Source: Antitrichia curtipendula (taxonomy: Eukaryota; Streptophyta; Bryopsida; Hypnales; Leucodontaceae). From it: 64,000 nt of DNA. Below, one piece after another: positions 39,001-50,964 of the stretch. Numbering within the stretch: the first letter of the stretch is position 1; each line of letters begins with the position of its first letter. The position numbers and the translations under genes are program-made. The notes below the pieces were generated by a model, which was not told where the DNA came from, searched no databases, and was given only the letters and a program-made list of their open reading frames with translations. The DNA is taken from positions 15,154,725 through 15,218,724 of the forward strand of contig OX579634.1 in NCBI GenBank assembly GCA_951230915.1, written 5' to 3'.

Positions 39001-40687
39001 GAGTCCCTAACATCCGTTCCCAGAAATTTGCAGATATTTTATGTGCACTGAATACTGTAGTCCACATGAAATAGCGTTACTGCACTCAGAGTCTATCCCA
39101 GTTCTCTTCCATAATCTTAACCTCATGATTATTAACGAGATATATCATAAGGTCAGCGGTGCAGTGACCCTTGATCACTTACTTCTTGTGAATACAAACG
39201 GTTGAAGTTCAGGAGTGATTTAAATAGAAGTCCCGATAGAAGTTGAATACCTTGACTGGGTCTCACCCTCAGAAAGAGCCCTCGCCTTCGCATTGTTCCC
39301 TCGCAGAGCCATGGCTACCAACAGGTATGTTTCGTGAGTTGAATACTCCAGCACCGGATCCAGATATTTCTTCTCAAGCATCGGACCTGAATACTAAGTC
39401 TCCTGTCCCGAACCTAGAGGAGTCTTCTACTACGTCCAATGAAACAACTGCAAAGAAGACCCCTGCAGCTAAATTCAAGTTCCAGAAGCTGAAGAAAAAT
39501 ATTGAGAAATCTGAAGACTGTGATAGATCGAAACAAGATGATGCTCCATACGAGACCCTGGAGGAAAACCTGACAACACCTAAAGTACAAACTGAATACG
39601 TCGGCAGGCCAGTGGTCACTATTGTCATTATTGTCACTTTTCCTTTGAACTTTGTAAGCATCACACTGAACACCAACTTATGCTTACGGACATTTTATAT
39701 TGCACAAGTTGAAATGACAGTCTCGAAATAACAAGAGATCCTACACCTTGATTAGTAAAATCATTGTTGTTTGTGTTACGTCGTTTTGTTCCATGTCAAC
39801 TTTAAACCCCCAAGTTCACATAACAAGAATGAGGATGAAGAGGTCGTGCTATAATTATGGCTCTATGTGGCATCTAAAAGTATTTGATTTTGCAAGGTCT
39901 CGGGCTATCTCTTTAAGGTGGATTGAAAATTTGTTAACACAAATGCGTCATAAGTTGTCACAACTGTAATGGATTAAGCTTACTTAAGCCAAAATAGCTA
40001 GTTTTCAAATTTCCAGTCTGAGCACTACCCAAAAAAATCTACAATTCTGTTTCTTGCGCGTCATTAATTTCACAAACTCAGGTCTTTATCAACTCTAAAT
40101 AATTAAAGTGGTAATTGTTTAAAGTAGTAAAAATCAAGTGCTTCTTGAGTTGTCAACTCTTTCCTAGTTGCACATGATTCTAATTTTCAGCTTGTTACTT
40201 TGACCTGTGCAATCTCCCATACCAAACATGGACCTTAGAGTGAAATCCAATATTGTCAAATAGACTCCAGGTTTGGGTCGTTGATGCCTTCTCCCATATC
40301 AAACTACCTTCGAATAACCATAGCTGTTTACGATCAATATAATCTCGCAAAAATTTAACCTACTAGTTGCTAATTCCTTAGATCTGAGTGGCAGATTGGT
40401 TTGGAGGACATGCATGTACACATGACGAGCACAGAAATCTTCATCGATACTAAGGCTTATGGTCCTTTACAGGTGCGTCTCACAACATCAATTATAATAA
40501 CTGAAATCTGCAGTCATTCATGGATCTTGTGTGGTCTCAACGTCGAATTTGGTTGTAAACGCAGGTAAAAATGCAATTCTATGTCTCACCAACTGGAGTG
40601 CAAGCTGAGTACCAAAAATATGATAGAATCCTCAGATTTGAACTCCCAATTTATACATATGCACAAGCGTTGAAACTCAAACTATGA
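36044..40687 (+). CDS. PIH1-domain protein with C-terminal CS-like domain (HSP90 cofactor family)
   Basis: Related to the PIH1D1/PIH1D2/Kintoun family, which work with HSP90 and R2TP-type complexes in assembling snoRNPs, PIKKs or axonemal dyneins. Proposed exons: 36044-36178 (end uncertain), 36347-36541, 36768-36918, 37956-38099, 38314-38415, 38658-38989, 39240-39653, 40389-40472 and 40565-40687, about 559 residues. PIH1 blocks: KPFFVLKTKNENQQRVYINM, DVRFPCS, then across the large intron DKKGKTYVIYDVCYN, followed by LSQKYKTQLSSDFKLLEGRK. Exon 6 is hydrophilic. A CS-like fold is suggested by EYVGRPVVTIVI, LEDMHVHMTSTEIFI and the final RILRFELPIYTYAQALKLKL. Junctions around exons 1 and 7-8 are the least certain. 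Intron 3 holds an A-family repeat. Which PIH1 subfamily it belongs to cannot be settled here. In a plant with swimming sperm a dynein-assembly role would be plausible. Confidence 0.75.
36996..37880 (+). repeat. A4: A-family repeat inside intron 3 of the PIH1 gene
   Basis: The left end is TTAA+CCCCAAAAGG at 36996. The body follows A2/A3: the run of T, a TTTTATAGAATATAG block, ATCTTCCTAAAAAACATAAC, TTCCTTCCATCTTATACCTA and CTTTGCATTAGAAATGG. The usual GGGACTTTAGGGG+TTAA right end is not recognisable, so the copy is truncated or worn at about 37,880. It makes up most of the 1,037-bp intron 36919-37955 without disturbing the flanking splice sites. Confidence 0.72.
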
Positions 40688-41022
40688 TCCACAGAAAGTG
40701 CCTGATTATCATGAAGACCCACTCAGGCACACAGAGGAAGCACGAGATTTCGACACCTGAAACAGCGGTCTAAAAGCGATCGTTGGGACAAAAGTCTCTG
40801 ATTTAAGAAGCAAAAGCCAGCATGCCATTCTATGCGATACGTATAGAAGACGAACACGGCTATCGCTAACAGGATTATGCCAACAAAGGCAATGCTATGT
40901 CGAGCTCAAAGTGCATCAGATTCGTTGCTCTCTGTCAAATTTGTAAGTATGTATGCAAAGCTGAGGATTCATTCGGCAAGCTTTCGTATTACATTACCTG
41001 AATTTCTTTCTGAATTCGTCTA
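40688..41022. other. Convergent 3' spacer between the PIH1 and AKR genes
   Basis: 335 bp between two stop codons facing each other (TGA at 40685-40687 on + and the AKR stop at 41023 on -). It must hold both 3' untranslated regions and polyadenylation signals, so the transcripts may overlap. No other feature was found. Confidence 0.5.
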
Positions 41023-43361
41023 TTAACTTCGCTCCATTTCGTAACAATCCCCTCGAGGTCCTCGACTTGTTTTCAGTACTTCTTCAATTTGGTCCAATTC
41101 GGAAGGTTCAAAGGAGACCGTTAAGGCTGTTAAATTATCGTCTAAATGAGTAGCGTTTCTCAGCCCAATGATAGGATGCACAGGTCCTTGCTGCATAGCC
41201 CACTTCAGTGCAATTGCAGCAATGCTAACCTCCTTAGAAGCCGCAATTTCTCCCAAGGTACTCAGGAGCTTCCTCCAATAGTCTTCTCCGCCTGCCTCTC
41301 GCACAATGCGCCAGTACATTTTCAAACTGGACGTGTTGAGGTCTGGAGTTCTGTAACTCACTTTGCCAAAGAGGCCTTTCTTGCCTTCCTCGAAATACCG
41401 GTTGGAAAGTAACCCCCCCGCAAGCGTTCCATACGTGAACAGCTTGATATCTCGTTCCTCACAATATTTGAGCATCGTCATTCGTGGTCGTTGATCCAGC
41501 AACGAGAACTGTACCTGTCAAATATGGAACACAGATTCAGAGGTTCATTTACATAGGTATAAGAATCTACGCTGCTTTGGTTGTCTATGAAAGCAATTAA
41601 TTGAGATGCTCCTTGGAGATGTGCAATGAGATTGTTAGTAGTCACGTTAAGTCACAAGAATGCTTTCAGTAAAATTAGTCTGTTTCAGGAACTTTTAGAC
41701 AACATCGTAAAGAGAATATTCACCATGACTCATGGGGAGGTCTCTCTAACGTCACAATGATCATTCAAAGACTTCCAAAAGATACACTGGGAGGCCTCCA
41801 CGTGATCACCTTGACCATAACCATGAATTATGAGTACAATTTTCTTTTTCTGAAGCTGTCTAAAAATTCCTGAAACATAAGTAATTTTATAAAAGTCCTG
41901 TTCCACCTATACAACATGACATGAAAATGTCAAAGACCCCATGAGTTTACAGAAATTGACCAGTACCTGGTTGCAAACAAGAGGAACCCCTGCGTCAGTG
42001 ATCTGAGCAAGAGCCTCAGTGCTCATGTTCGTGACACCAATGCTTGTGATTAGACCTTTCTCCCTCAAATCTGCAAGCGACTTGGCCACATCCACCATGC
42101 CAGCCATGTCGTAGTCCCACCAGTGCATCTGCACGAGGTCAAGTTTCGGAACTCGCAAGGCTGCCAAGGATCGCATTATGGATTGCTCAACAACTTGCGG
42201 AGTCATCTTCATGCGAAAGATGTTCGGGCAAAACTTTGTGAAGATCTGCTCCACAACGAAATGTCGCGTTACAAAGGAGTGACTAAATCAACGTTTTTCT
42301 ATTCACCGCATGCTACATCGTGATCCCAATGCAGGATATTGAAGCTAACGTGGGCAGAGCAAAGGGTTGAGAGGAGGAGTATTAAAATCCAAAATACCAA
42401 ACCCTCTCAGTTTGATTACAACCCATTACAGAATCTGAGTTAGACGAATTACAAACCCTCAAGCTCAAAGTGCAAGATTGAATTTGGACTGTTAGGATCT
42501 TATGACCTTTTGTCAGTAGTATACTTATACTCGCCAGTTCTCAATTTGAGTGTTGACCAAACACAACATGATCTTCAAATTCCGATACTCGAATTTTGCA
42601 AATTAAATACTAAAATGAATTTGTAGGTTTAATTCATTAGCATTACGTCCAATAATGAAAATCAAGGCAACAAGGCAACAAGCAACAATTATTTGCAAGT
42701 TCGTACCTACCTCACCCCCTTCATACTTACTTGCAAATTATTTCTCGGTACTTTTTATAACCATGTCCTTCATTGCCAATACCTAGTCCCTAGAGTTGTG
42801 CATAATCTGAATTGTAAAGGAATAAGAAGGCAATCAAAGCCATGCCTGAACGTCGCGTAGCCCATCGTTTTGTTCTTTCGCCTTGAGCCATTGCTCCCGG
42901 AACGCACCAAGCACACTCTCACTGGGTCCATAGATATCCGCCGTGTCGAAACTCGTCAATCCACTCCGAGCATACAGCTCCATCACCTGGAGAATCTCGC
43001 CCTCGTCAATGCGGCCATGGCCACCAGCCAAAGTCCAGCATCCATTGATAAACGGAGAAAATCTGGTGGCGCTTCCGTCGTTAAATCCGACCGTCTCCAC
43101 CGTCAATGCCTTCGATTGCGCAGTCCCGGACGAGGCTTGCGCTCGCCATTTGCTGCGCTCGCCATGGCTCACCACATTCCGAGTTCCCTCGCATGTCCGG
43201 TTTCCATCTCCGAGACCTAATCTCTGAGAGACTTGTCGAGAGAGAGTGGTGACAGAAGATAGGCTACAATTTCTCGACAATTGGGTTCTGCATAAATGGG
43301 AGAATGTGTGGGACTCTGGGGCAACAGGACGAGAAGCGACGACTAGCTGCCGGATCGACAT
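41023..43361 (-). CDS. Aldo/keto reductase, plastid-type (At1g06690-like)
   Basis: NADPH-dependent aldo/keto reductase related to plastid plant proteins of the At1g06690 type. Exons 43361-42846, 42245-41967 and 41514-41023 give 428 residues in phase 0 throughout. The first intron appears to use a GC donor (CAG|GCATGG) rather than GT. The catalytic tetrad is visible: Asp and Tyr in FDTADIYG, Lys in IFTKFCP, His in VQMHWWDY. GGLLSNRYF and the C-terminal GDCYEMERS also fit the family. I chose MSIRQ (43361) because the next ~80 residues are Ser/Arg-rich and low in acids, like a chloroplast transit peptide. An in-frame ATG at 43568 would add 69 residues. The gene is convergent with the PIH1 gene, and a MITE (M2) lies about 420 bp upstream. 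The substrate is unknown. Confidence 0.88.
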
Positions 43362-43781
43362 CGCTAAAGATTCCGGTGATTGTGCAAATGTGGAAGAATG
43401 CGCAAATGGCAAGAGAATTAAGTTGCTGCAAAACATGAGCTCACAATTGGACGTTTGCCCAGCTGCCGACGGTTCATGGCCAGGCGAGGGTGAAGTGGTG
43501 GCTGATGAGCTCCATGGACTTCGTTTGTCAATTGGCACGAACACTTGTTCGATAACCATTGGGTTCACTTCTCAGAGCAGCCTCACTAATCCCAAGCCGG
43601 ATAACTTATCTTACCCTTTTGAGAGGACAAAAATAACCCCACTCAGATCATGACAAAAATAACCCCACTCATGACCAAAATAATCCAGAATATTCCCATT
43701 CAATTTCAATTCTTCATTCATAACATTTTTGAATAGGGAGGCAGCGCATCCAACATTGTTAGTGCAAATGGAACAAGCAAT
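43362..43781 (-). promoter_or_regulatory. Upstream region of the AKR gene with short direct repeats
   Basis: Contains the possible upstream in-frame start (43568). It also has a 26-bp-period direct repeat in which GACAAAAATAACCCCACTCA occurs at about 43626 and 43652, with a worn third unit after about 43672. It ends at MITE M2. Confidence 0.5.
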
Positions 43782-44058
43782 TAAGGTGGGTACACCCAAA
43801 ACCGCCACTTTTTGCTACTAAGCCTAGTTACTACTATTAGACTGGTCAAATTTTCATATATTCTTGTTGGCAAGTCATAGGAGGTTCCAACGCATCAGAG
43901 AAGGTGGCATTTGGACACCGTATGCAAAAGTTATTAAAGGTCAAAGTCTATTTCTGAAAGCGCTCCAACCAAATAGGTACATAACTGATTTTGGAAATGT
44001 ACACAACCTATAGATGGCACTTTTAAGGTTAGGTGCCATTTGGGGGGTGCCTACTTGA
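43782..44058 (+). mobile_element. M2: TA-flanked MITE upstream of the AKR gene
   Basis: 277-bp member of the M family. The left end TA+AGGTGGGTACACCC is intact. The right end GGGGGGTGCCTACTTGA is mutated relative to the family end. It is uninterrupted at the position where C1 sits in M1, with a single TTAA in GTTATTAAAGG, so it serves as an empty site for C1. It is non-coding. Confidence 0.85.
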
Positions 44059-47000
44059 CACTTGGCTTGGTTCCTATAGCATTGGCACACTTTTTGAGTG
44101 AAGTACCTTCTCAAACTTCCTTGCATGCAGCTTCTATTAATGCAAAGCCTCCCTCGTCGTAGACGAAAGTCCATAATCTTGTGTGTAGTGATCCACAATT
44201 TCAAGGTAAGGTTGAGTTTATGAATTTTAACAATGAAACGAGTTGCAATGTATGGAAGACAAAAAGACCCCATAACCTTGAAGTTCAAGAGTGCTATGTT
44301 GTAGTGAGGTTATCCCATCTTTCTTAGGATTAAGATATGTTCCTTTGGTGTAAATGCCCTCTATTGCAATTACATTTTACCAACTTATAATCTTTATCTA
44401 GTAAAGATGTATCCATAGAAGAGCAGTTGTACAAAAGTGTTGGATTCAGTGTTTTCAATTAAACCATGAGTTGCACAAGAGATTAGGTCAAATTTATTTA
44501 TCCTTAGTTGAGATATTTTCAACTATGGTTTGCATATGAACACTACTTAAAATTTTGTTGAATGATAGAGGGCACCATTGAACATAGTATTGTAGTTTTT
44601 TAAGCTACTATGGACAACCACAATTGAGAGTTTTACTTCACGGTTGAAATGCATCTTCATATGAGGTCCTAGATTGAAACAATTTTCAATAAAGAACTAA
44701 TTAGATTTTCAACCAACCTTTATTGTGGTTCTCATAAGTAAGCATGAGTGCTACTAATTTCTTCTTCATAATAACTACAAGGAAAAGTGTAGTTGTTTTT
44801 ATAGCCACCAAGTTCCTTTTCAACTTTAGAATTCCATTAAAATTTGAGATGTTAGAACATTAGTAAGTTTTAAAATAGATCAATAATTTCATGTTTAAGA
44901 TGTTTAATGTTCAACATGAAGTATTTTCAATGTTAGAATAAAAAATTAAAAAAATAGAAGGAAACAAAAGTATTGTGTAAAGGTCTTATTAGAAGGATTT
45001 TTCCCAAAATAATGTGCTTTCTAGAAGTTGAGTGTTGCTAATATATAGTAATTTAAAATCCTCAATTTCTTTCAATGTCTTGATGAGAGAAAAGTGACTT
45101 CCTACTACTGATAGGACGAACTCAAGATGAATTTTTAATTTCTATGCATAAGAAAATGGTTAAACTAATAAATGTTGTTTTCTACTTCAATTCTTAAAGT
45201 GGGTACAACTTAATTGCAATGTTGAAAGAATTGTTGAAGAATGTAAGTGAACCATGTGGCAACTTCAAACTTACAACAATGAAAGTGCCTATCCTCAAAC
45301 CTAGCATGAGCAAACTTTCATGTGGTGTTGGTAAAGGAAGTCAACTTTCGAGTTTTCCAAAGTTAGAATTGCCCTTGGTGAGTGTCATGATGCTTTCACT
45401 TCAATTTTAATAGCGGAAAGAAACTACATTTTAGATGTAGCTTTGCCTTGCTATCAAACTAAAAGCAACCAAAATGTTCAAGTCCAATGTAAAAAATAGT
45501 TTTCTGGAAGTCACAAAGTTGCCCCCTCATGTGAAAGATTAATTGCAATTTGAAAGTCCCTAAAACTTTGTTGAGCAACTATTCCAATTCTCTTCTAGCA
45601 AATTTTGTATACTTCTATGTAGTATTCTAAAAAAAATTGTTGCAAAGTTTGGCTAATTTGTGTGCATGCAAAGGCATTCTAATTTGGATTACTTGTTACC
45701 AAGCAAATTTTTCTCATACATCCATAATTGTATATCATTTAAAGACATTTGATTTTCTAGTGACACATAAATAAATTTTCAACTTACATTAGAGGCAATT
45801 CAAAATTGGCATTTGAATATTAATTCGCAAAAATTAAATGGGATAAATTTTATATGATATATTTCTTTTATATAAATGCCCCAATTTCAATATCCTTGTT
45901 TGAACTAATTGTATAATGAACACTTACTAAGGTAAAAACACCTAATTGCAATACTTCCAAAATTTTCAACACCTAAAAAGAGGTTTTGAACGAACATGTA
46001 TTTCTATGATTCAAAAGCACCTCAACTTTTCAAAAGCAACCAATGAGAGGTAAGGAGTTTTCTCAAGAGTTTTTTGAAACTATCAATGAAAGTTGAGACC
46101 AATTTCATGCTCTAAGGGTGTTCATTCAAGGTGAGGCTAGTATTATGTATAAGCTAGTACCCTATCTTCTTAGTTTTGAAAATTTGTAAAACACATTAGA
46201 AAAATTTGAGGCCTCAAAAGAGAGTGCAAGTTTTGAATGGCACCAAATGCAATTAGAGAAAAAATGATGATTTTTTATTTATTTTTATTTTTGGAAACTA
46301 ACTTGGCACTACTAACGTGCCACGTCAGCACCACATCAGATCAACTATTTTTTTACTATTCTTTTACTATTTTTTTACTTTTTTTACTTTTTTTATTTTA
46401 ATAAAAAAATTGTTTTTATTTTTTTTGTATTTGCACCACAGGGGTGCCAAAAATGCACAATTAGCGGCCCTCTGCAGGCCGGGGTCAAATTTTTTCTAAT
46501 GTTACTACTAACATTGTTGGATATTTAAGAAACTACTTGAATTGTAGTTCTCTTGAGTTTGCTAATAAATTTTGTCAAATGTTTTTGGTCAGTCAACCTT
46601 TAACCTCTAATTGCCTAACCATCCATATATGGTCAATCTAAAATTCCAGATTCATTTTGATGTGGGCAAGTAAATCACTTTGACCGTTTTAAAAAAAATT
46701 ACAGGCAATTTTCAAGTTCAATTATTGAAAGATTTTATTTTTCACTAAAAAAGGTAAATATTTGATTTTTGAGAGGTCTTCATAGGCATATATGTACCAT
46801 TAGTGAAAGAGTAAAGCTTGCCAATTTCACTTGATTTGAGCTCTAAAAAATTTGTACTTATATATTTGCTTTGAAAATGGTCCTAATGGAATTAGTAAAG
46901 TGTTTTCATAAATTTCACTATTGAAAATTTAAACATGAAAGTGTTGATTTGGAGTTATTTGCAATTTCTACTTGTAAAAAAAATTGCATTTCAACAATTG

Positions 47001-47173
47001 CAAGGAGAATTGTGTAATGAGTTTGATAGCTTTTGATTTGAAATTAAGGATTTGGAAAGTGCATTTTAGTGTGCCAACACAATTTCTAGCTATTCGTGTC
47101 ATCTCTAATCCCATAAACTCTTATATGCAAATTTTTCAAACATTGTAGAGAGGTCAGCATACCTAAAATAGGA
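44059..47173. other. AT-rich intergenic DNA, no gene seen
   Basis: Stops are frequent in all frames. The small open frames (for example 45219-45410) have no recognisable content. A T-rich low-complexity tract lies at 46345-46430. A 9-bp repeat, ACTACTAAC, brackets 46317-46503, but without matching ends. Confidence 0.55.
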
Positions 47174-47389
47174 TAAGGTAGTATGCTCTAAAAGCACCCA
47201 TCTTCTTTAAACCGCCCCTATATTTAGGTGGAAAATGGAGATGGGGTGATTTTTAAATGGACCACTTTAACAATTGAATGCATTGAGGAAAATTTATTTT
47301 TCTATTGCAAGAGCCAATCATTGTCCACGGAAGCCTGTGAATAAGGCAAACCAGTCCTTAAATTGTCGCTTTAAAAGCATATTACCTTA
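47174..47389 (+). mobile_element. N4: TA-flanked MITE with AGGTA ends
   Basis: 216 bp. The ends TA+AGGTAGTATGCTCTAAAA and the complement of TTTAAAAGCATATTACCTTA form an imperfect inverted repeat of about 20 bp. It is non-coding. It shares only the first few terminal bases (AGGTR) and the TA flank with the M family. Confidence 0.7.
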
Positions 47390-48004
47390 CACACATTTCT
47401 CTTGTTATAATCTCACATCTCTTGTGTAATTTTGCATTCAAAATTGGTATGCATACTAATAAGAAAGCTCTTTAAGCATCTACATGGTTAGATTTTGAAA
47501 AGAAAAAGAAATTGACTTCAATGGAGATAATTATAAGCCCATGCTTTTCTTTTCATAGGAAAAACACACTTAAAAAGGCTAAGGCACTTAGTGGTTAAGA
47601 TAGTCAAATTGATTGATAGATCCTAATAACTTCAAGACAAGGGACTCTCTAAGGTAGAGGTACCTATTTATGACAACCCTACAATGGCTTTTTAGGATAA
47701 CCTATGGTTGACAGTATTTGGATGCATTGTTCAATAAAAAAGATTCTTTGTTTTTACCTTCATGTCCACTCATTCTCTTCCCTCCTTGTTTAGGAAGAAG
47801 TGCCAAAGCTAACTATAGTAGGTGAGTTTGAGAATGAAATGGCCGTACGAATGAAAAATCCACATTTATATTGAATAAAAATATTTGTTCTTGGGAAAAA
47901 AAATTCATTTTTTTTCAATTCCTCATCCTTATGTTTGCACACATTGAGCTCAACAAATTTCCCATAACGGACAGGCTGAAAATTTTGAAGTTATCATAAA
48001 GTGG
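47390..48004. other. Intergenic DNA between MITEs
   Basis: AT-rich with no supported gene. A sequence resembling an N-type left end (AAGGTAGAGGTACC at 47651) occurs, but no partner end was found. Confidence 0.45.
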
Positions 48005-48279
48005 TAAGGTGGGTACACCCAAAACCGCCACTTTTTGCTACTGATCCTAGTTACTACTATTAGACTGGTCAAATTTTCATATATTCTTGTTGGCAAGTGA
48101 AGGAGGTTCCAACACACCAGAGAACGTGGCATTTGGACACCATATGCAAAAGTTATTAAGGGTCAAAGTTTGTTTCTGAAAGCGCTCCATCCAAATAGGT
48201 ACATAACTGATTTTGGAAATGTAAACAACCTGTAGATGGCGCTTTAAGGTCAGGTGCCATTTTGGGGGTGCCTACCTTA
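48005..48279 (+). mobile_element. M3: best-preserved TA-flanked M-family MITE
   Basis: 275 bp with inverted ends TA+AGGTGGGTACACCC and GGGGGTGCCTACCT+TA. It aligns from end to end with M2 and with the two halves of M1. It has a single TTAA in GTTATTAAGGGTC, the pre-insertion form of the C1 site. It is non-coding. It lies 225 bp upstream of the tRNA gene. Confidence 0.88.
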
Positions 48280-48504
48280 CCTCTACCATACAGAACAATT
48301 GATCAGGCTGAGGTTGTGACAGCGTCCCAGCTTCGTGATTCATGGAAACTGGATAAATAAATATCCGAGTTCACACTGGTGGAATAAACACATCTATTCT
48401 AAGGGACAGTAACTGACTTTATAGATCAATGTAGACATCACCCTCTGCATCTACCAATAGGAATCCGAGCTGGGGAGAGTGCCAGATCAGCATCACCTCA
48501 GCCT

Positions 48505-48576
48505 GCCTACGTAGCATAGTGGTAGTGCGTTCCCTTCGTAAGGGAAAGGTCGAGAGTTCAATTCTCTCCGTGGGCT
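48505..48576 (+). tRNA. tRNA-Thr (anticodon CGT)
   Basis: A 72-nt cloverleaf can be folded by eye. The acceptor stem is GCCTACG with CGTGGGC (one G-U pair). The D arm is GCAT-AGTGGTA-GTGC. The anticodon arm is TTCCC, loop TTCGTAA and GGGAA, so the anticodon is CGT (codon ACG, threonine). A five-base variable loop (AGGTC) follows. The T arm is GAGAG-TTCAATT-CTCTC and the discriminator is T. Internal promoter boxes are present (A box TAGCATAGTGG, B box in the T arm). There is no intron and CCA is not encoded, as for a nuclear plant tRNA. Confidence 0.93.
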
Positions 48577-48577
48577 A

Positions 48578-48584
48578 TTTTTTT
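48578..48584 (+). terminator. RNA polymerase III terminator of the tRNA gene
   Basis: A run of seven T begins two bases after the tRNA, as expected for pol III termination. Confidence 0.8.
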
Positions 48585-48760
48585 CTTCAATACTTCAACA
48601 CCAGTTTTGAGCTTTGATTTCCGGTTTTTTTGTTTAATACTTCAACACCTTAAGAGCTTTGGTTACCGTTCAGACTCGTCTTTATGCTGAAGCTCATGCA
48701 TAATGTAATATATCAGGGAACATGGTTCCCCAAGATTACATGAAGAAGAGTATTCTACCT

Positions 48761-48901
48761 TAAGGTAGACGCACCCATTCTCAACAGTGCACCCAATTTC
48801 ATTATCATGTACCATAGGAGTACATTCTAGAAAAAAAATGTGCACCACTAGTACATGAGGAAGGAGTTTTTAAAGTGACGGGAATGGGTGCTTCTACCTT
48901 A
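48761..48901 (+). mobile_element. N1: 141-bp TA-flanked MITE downstream of the tRNA
   Basis: The ends TA+AGGTAGACGCACCCATTC and GAATGGGTGCTTCTACCT+TA form an 18-bp inverted repeat with one mismatch. It is non-coding, very short and well preserved. It shares the TA flank and AGGTRG start with the M and other N elements. Confidence 0.82.
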
Positions 48902-50964
48902 TAGCTCATACTTCAAGGTTGCAAAGCTTATTTGCCTTAAGAGCATCCTCAATCCGGCTTGTAAAGAGGTACAACAATGGTAAGTTCTGCATGGGTCCCA
49001 AAATAGCAGCTGAAACTCGCCCCAATTCTAACCGTGCACTTTCTATGTTACTTTGTTGAGTGCTGCACTTCTTGGCTCTTGCAAGGCAAGAATTGGTCTT
49101 TTAGTGTGCCTTCCAAGCACCTTAGCATTCCTTGGTCTCCTTGGTTGACACATATTATGGTGATGGTGGAATCTCAAAGGCCGTGAAAAGGAAAAAATTT
49201 AGCTAGTAAATCCATGTGTTTTACCTCCCGCCACTGTTGTCGTTTAGGGTTTCAAGTATTGTTGTCAAATGGAGGTGCATGCAATGGGAAGACACATAGT
49301 TGTTTTTTAAAAGGATGTGAATGCAAACGGCATATATTGTTGTAGTGCCTAGTTATCAATGTAGGGTAATTTAACCTTGAGGATAATTCTAGGGATAATT
49401 TAACCTACAAAACTAAGCTTGACGCAAAGGTTTGGAAGATTGTTGGGCTAAAATGCTCATAGCCAATTGTTTAAAGAAAATACACATTATGGATTTCTTT
49501 ATCTAAGAAAATATACTAAAATTTATAGATGAAACAATTATTACTTCACTTTTTACTTAAATTGGATCAATTAAAATCTAATGAATCCTCAAAAGTGTAT
49601 TGTAAAAAATTGAAAGAAAATATTGACACTTGTTGCATACTATTCAACATGATGAAATTAACACCAAGGTATTGGTTAGAAAATCTACCAATTCAACTTT
49701 GACCTTATATATTAAGAAAAATGAACTCTTTGTTATACAATAATATTTGTCAAAAACATTCCCTTAGTTTTAAGTAAATGGCACTACCTTATTAAAGGCA
49801 ATGAGACTTCTAAATACCAACTTTTGAAAAACAAACCTTGAATGTAACTAGAGTTTTTTCCAATGCCTCCCAATCCAAATGTAAAGACAGACACAAATGC
49901 ATAATTGGACCATAATAATGGATGCTAAGCTCTAGAGCACTAGCTTTTTTTAGAAAAAGACATTAGAAGAAAAATGAGGTCATGGAAAGACCGTTTCAAG
50001 GCTATGAACTAGAGCACTACTGGTCAAAATATTATATAATCAAAAATCACAAAAATGTATTAAAATATTTTTGAAATATTAAAAATTAATTAAATAATAT
50101 TATTTAACGTAACAATCTCTTGACTACGTCAAATTTATGATGTGATAGATATTTCTAATCCTTTGTAAACAAAGTTGTTTTTTTCCATTTAAAAAAATAA
50201 TAATTTTTGGTCATGTCATTAAATTGTCTTGCACAATTCAGGCATTGTAATTTTCTGATTTTTTTTTTGAGGGGGGGGGGGTTGTTTTTTTCTTGCCATT
50301 GTTTTCCGTTGTTTGGAAACTCATGGTCTTGTTCAGGCCTTAAATCTCATCTAATGATGTTACATCTCAAAGCAAAATGGCATGATTCCACTACTTAACA
50401 TTGATTACAAGGTTTAGTGATACTTTTGGGACACTTTCATTGGAAGTATACTCATCAAGAATGAATACACGGACGGTTTTAAGTGTTTTCACCGTGGTCT
50501 TCATAAAAACTGGATACATGGGCGGTTTTGGACGTTTTCACTTTAGTCTTCATCAATTCATCCTAACTATCCATCCATTAAGTTATTTAGTTTTGTACGG
50601 TGAGATCTCATGATTGTGCATCCTCTAGTTGCATTCTTAGTACTGTTCAAAAGGTCTTTGCAAGGAGGGATGCATAGGCTTTGTTTTGTGGCCATTGGAC
50701 CTACAATGCAAAAGTTATTGAATTTTGAAGTCTTTATGAATTAAAAGATTATAAATTATTTTAATTTTAATTTGATTATTATATTGTGGCAATTGCATTG
50801 GGACCAAGGTGAATTGACCCCCTCATTGCCCCATAATTTACCCTTGTGGAAAACATTGGAATTTTTAATTTGCAAAATATGATAAAATTTGGAAATTTAG
50901 AATTCATATTTGCAATCAAACTATCAAAGTCTCCAAAGTAGCTAGAAAAGGTGTAGTAGATAAA
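48902..50964. other. AT-rich intergenic DNA, no gene seen
   Basis: No supported coding frame. There is a 12-base G run at about 50270-50281 next to T runs. The open frame at 50207-50398 covers that low-complexity tract and is not convincing. Confidence 0.5.

Noticed and set aside
46308..46512. Possible 9-bp target duplication (ACTACTAAC) of a Mutator-like element
   Set aside because: The bracketed sequence has no inverted ends and lies in low-complexity DNA. The repeat may be chance.
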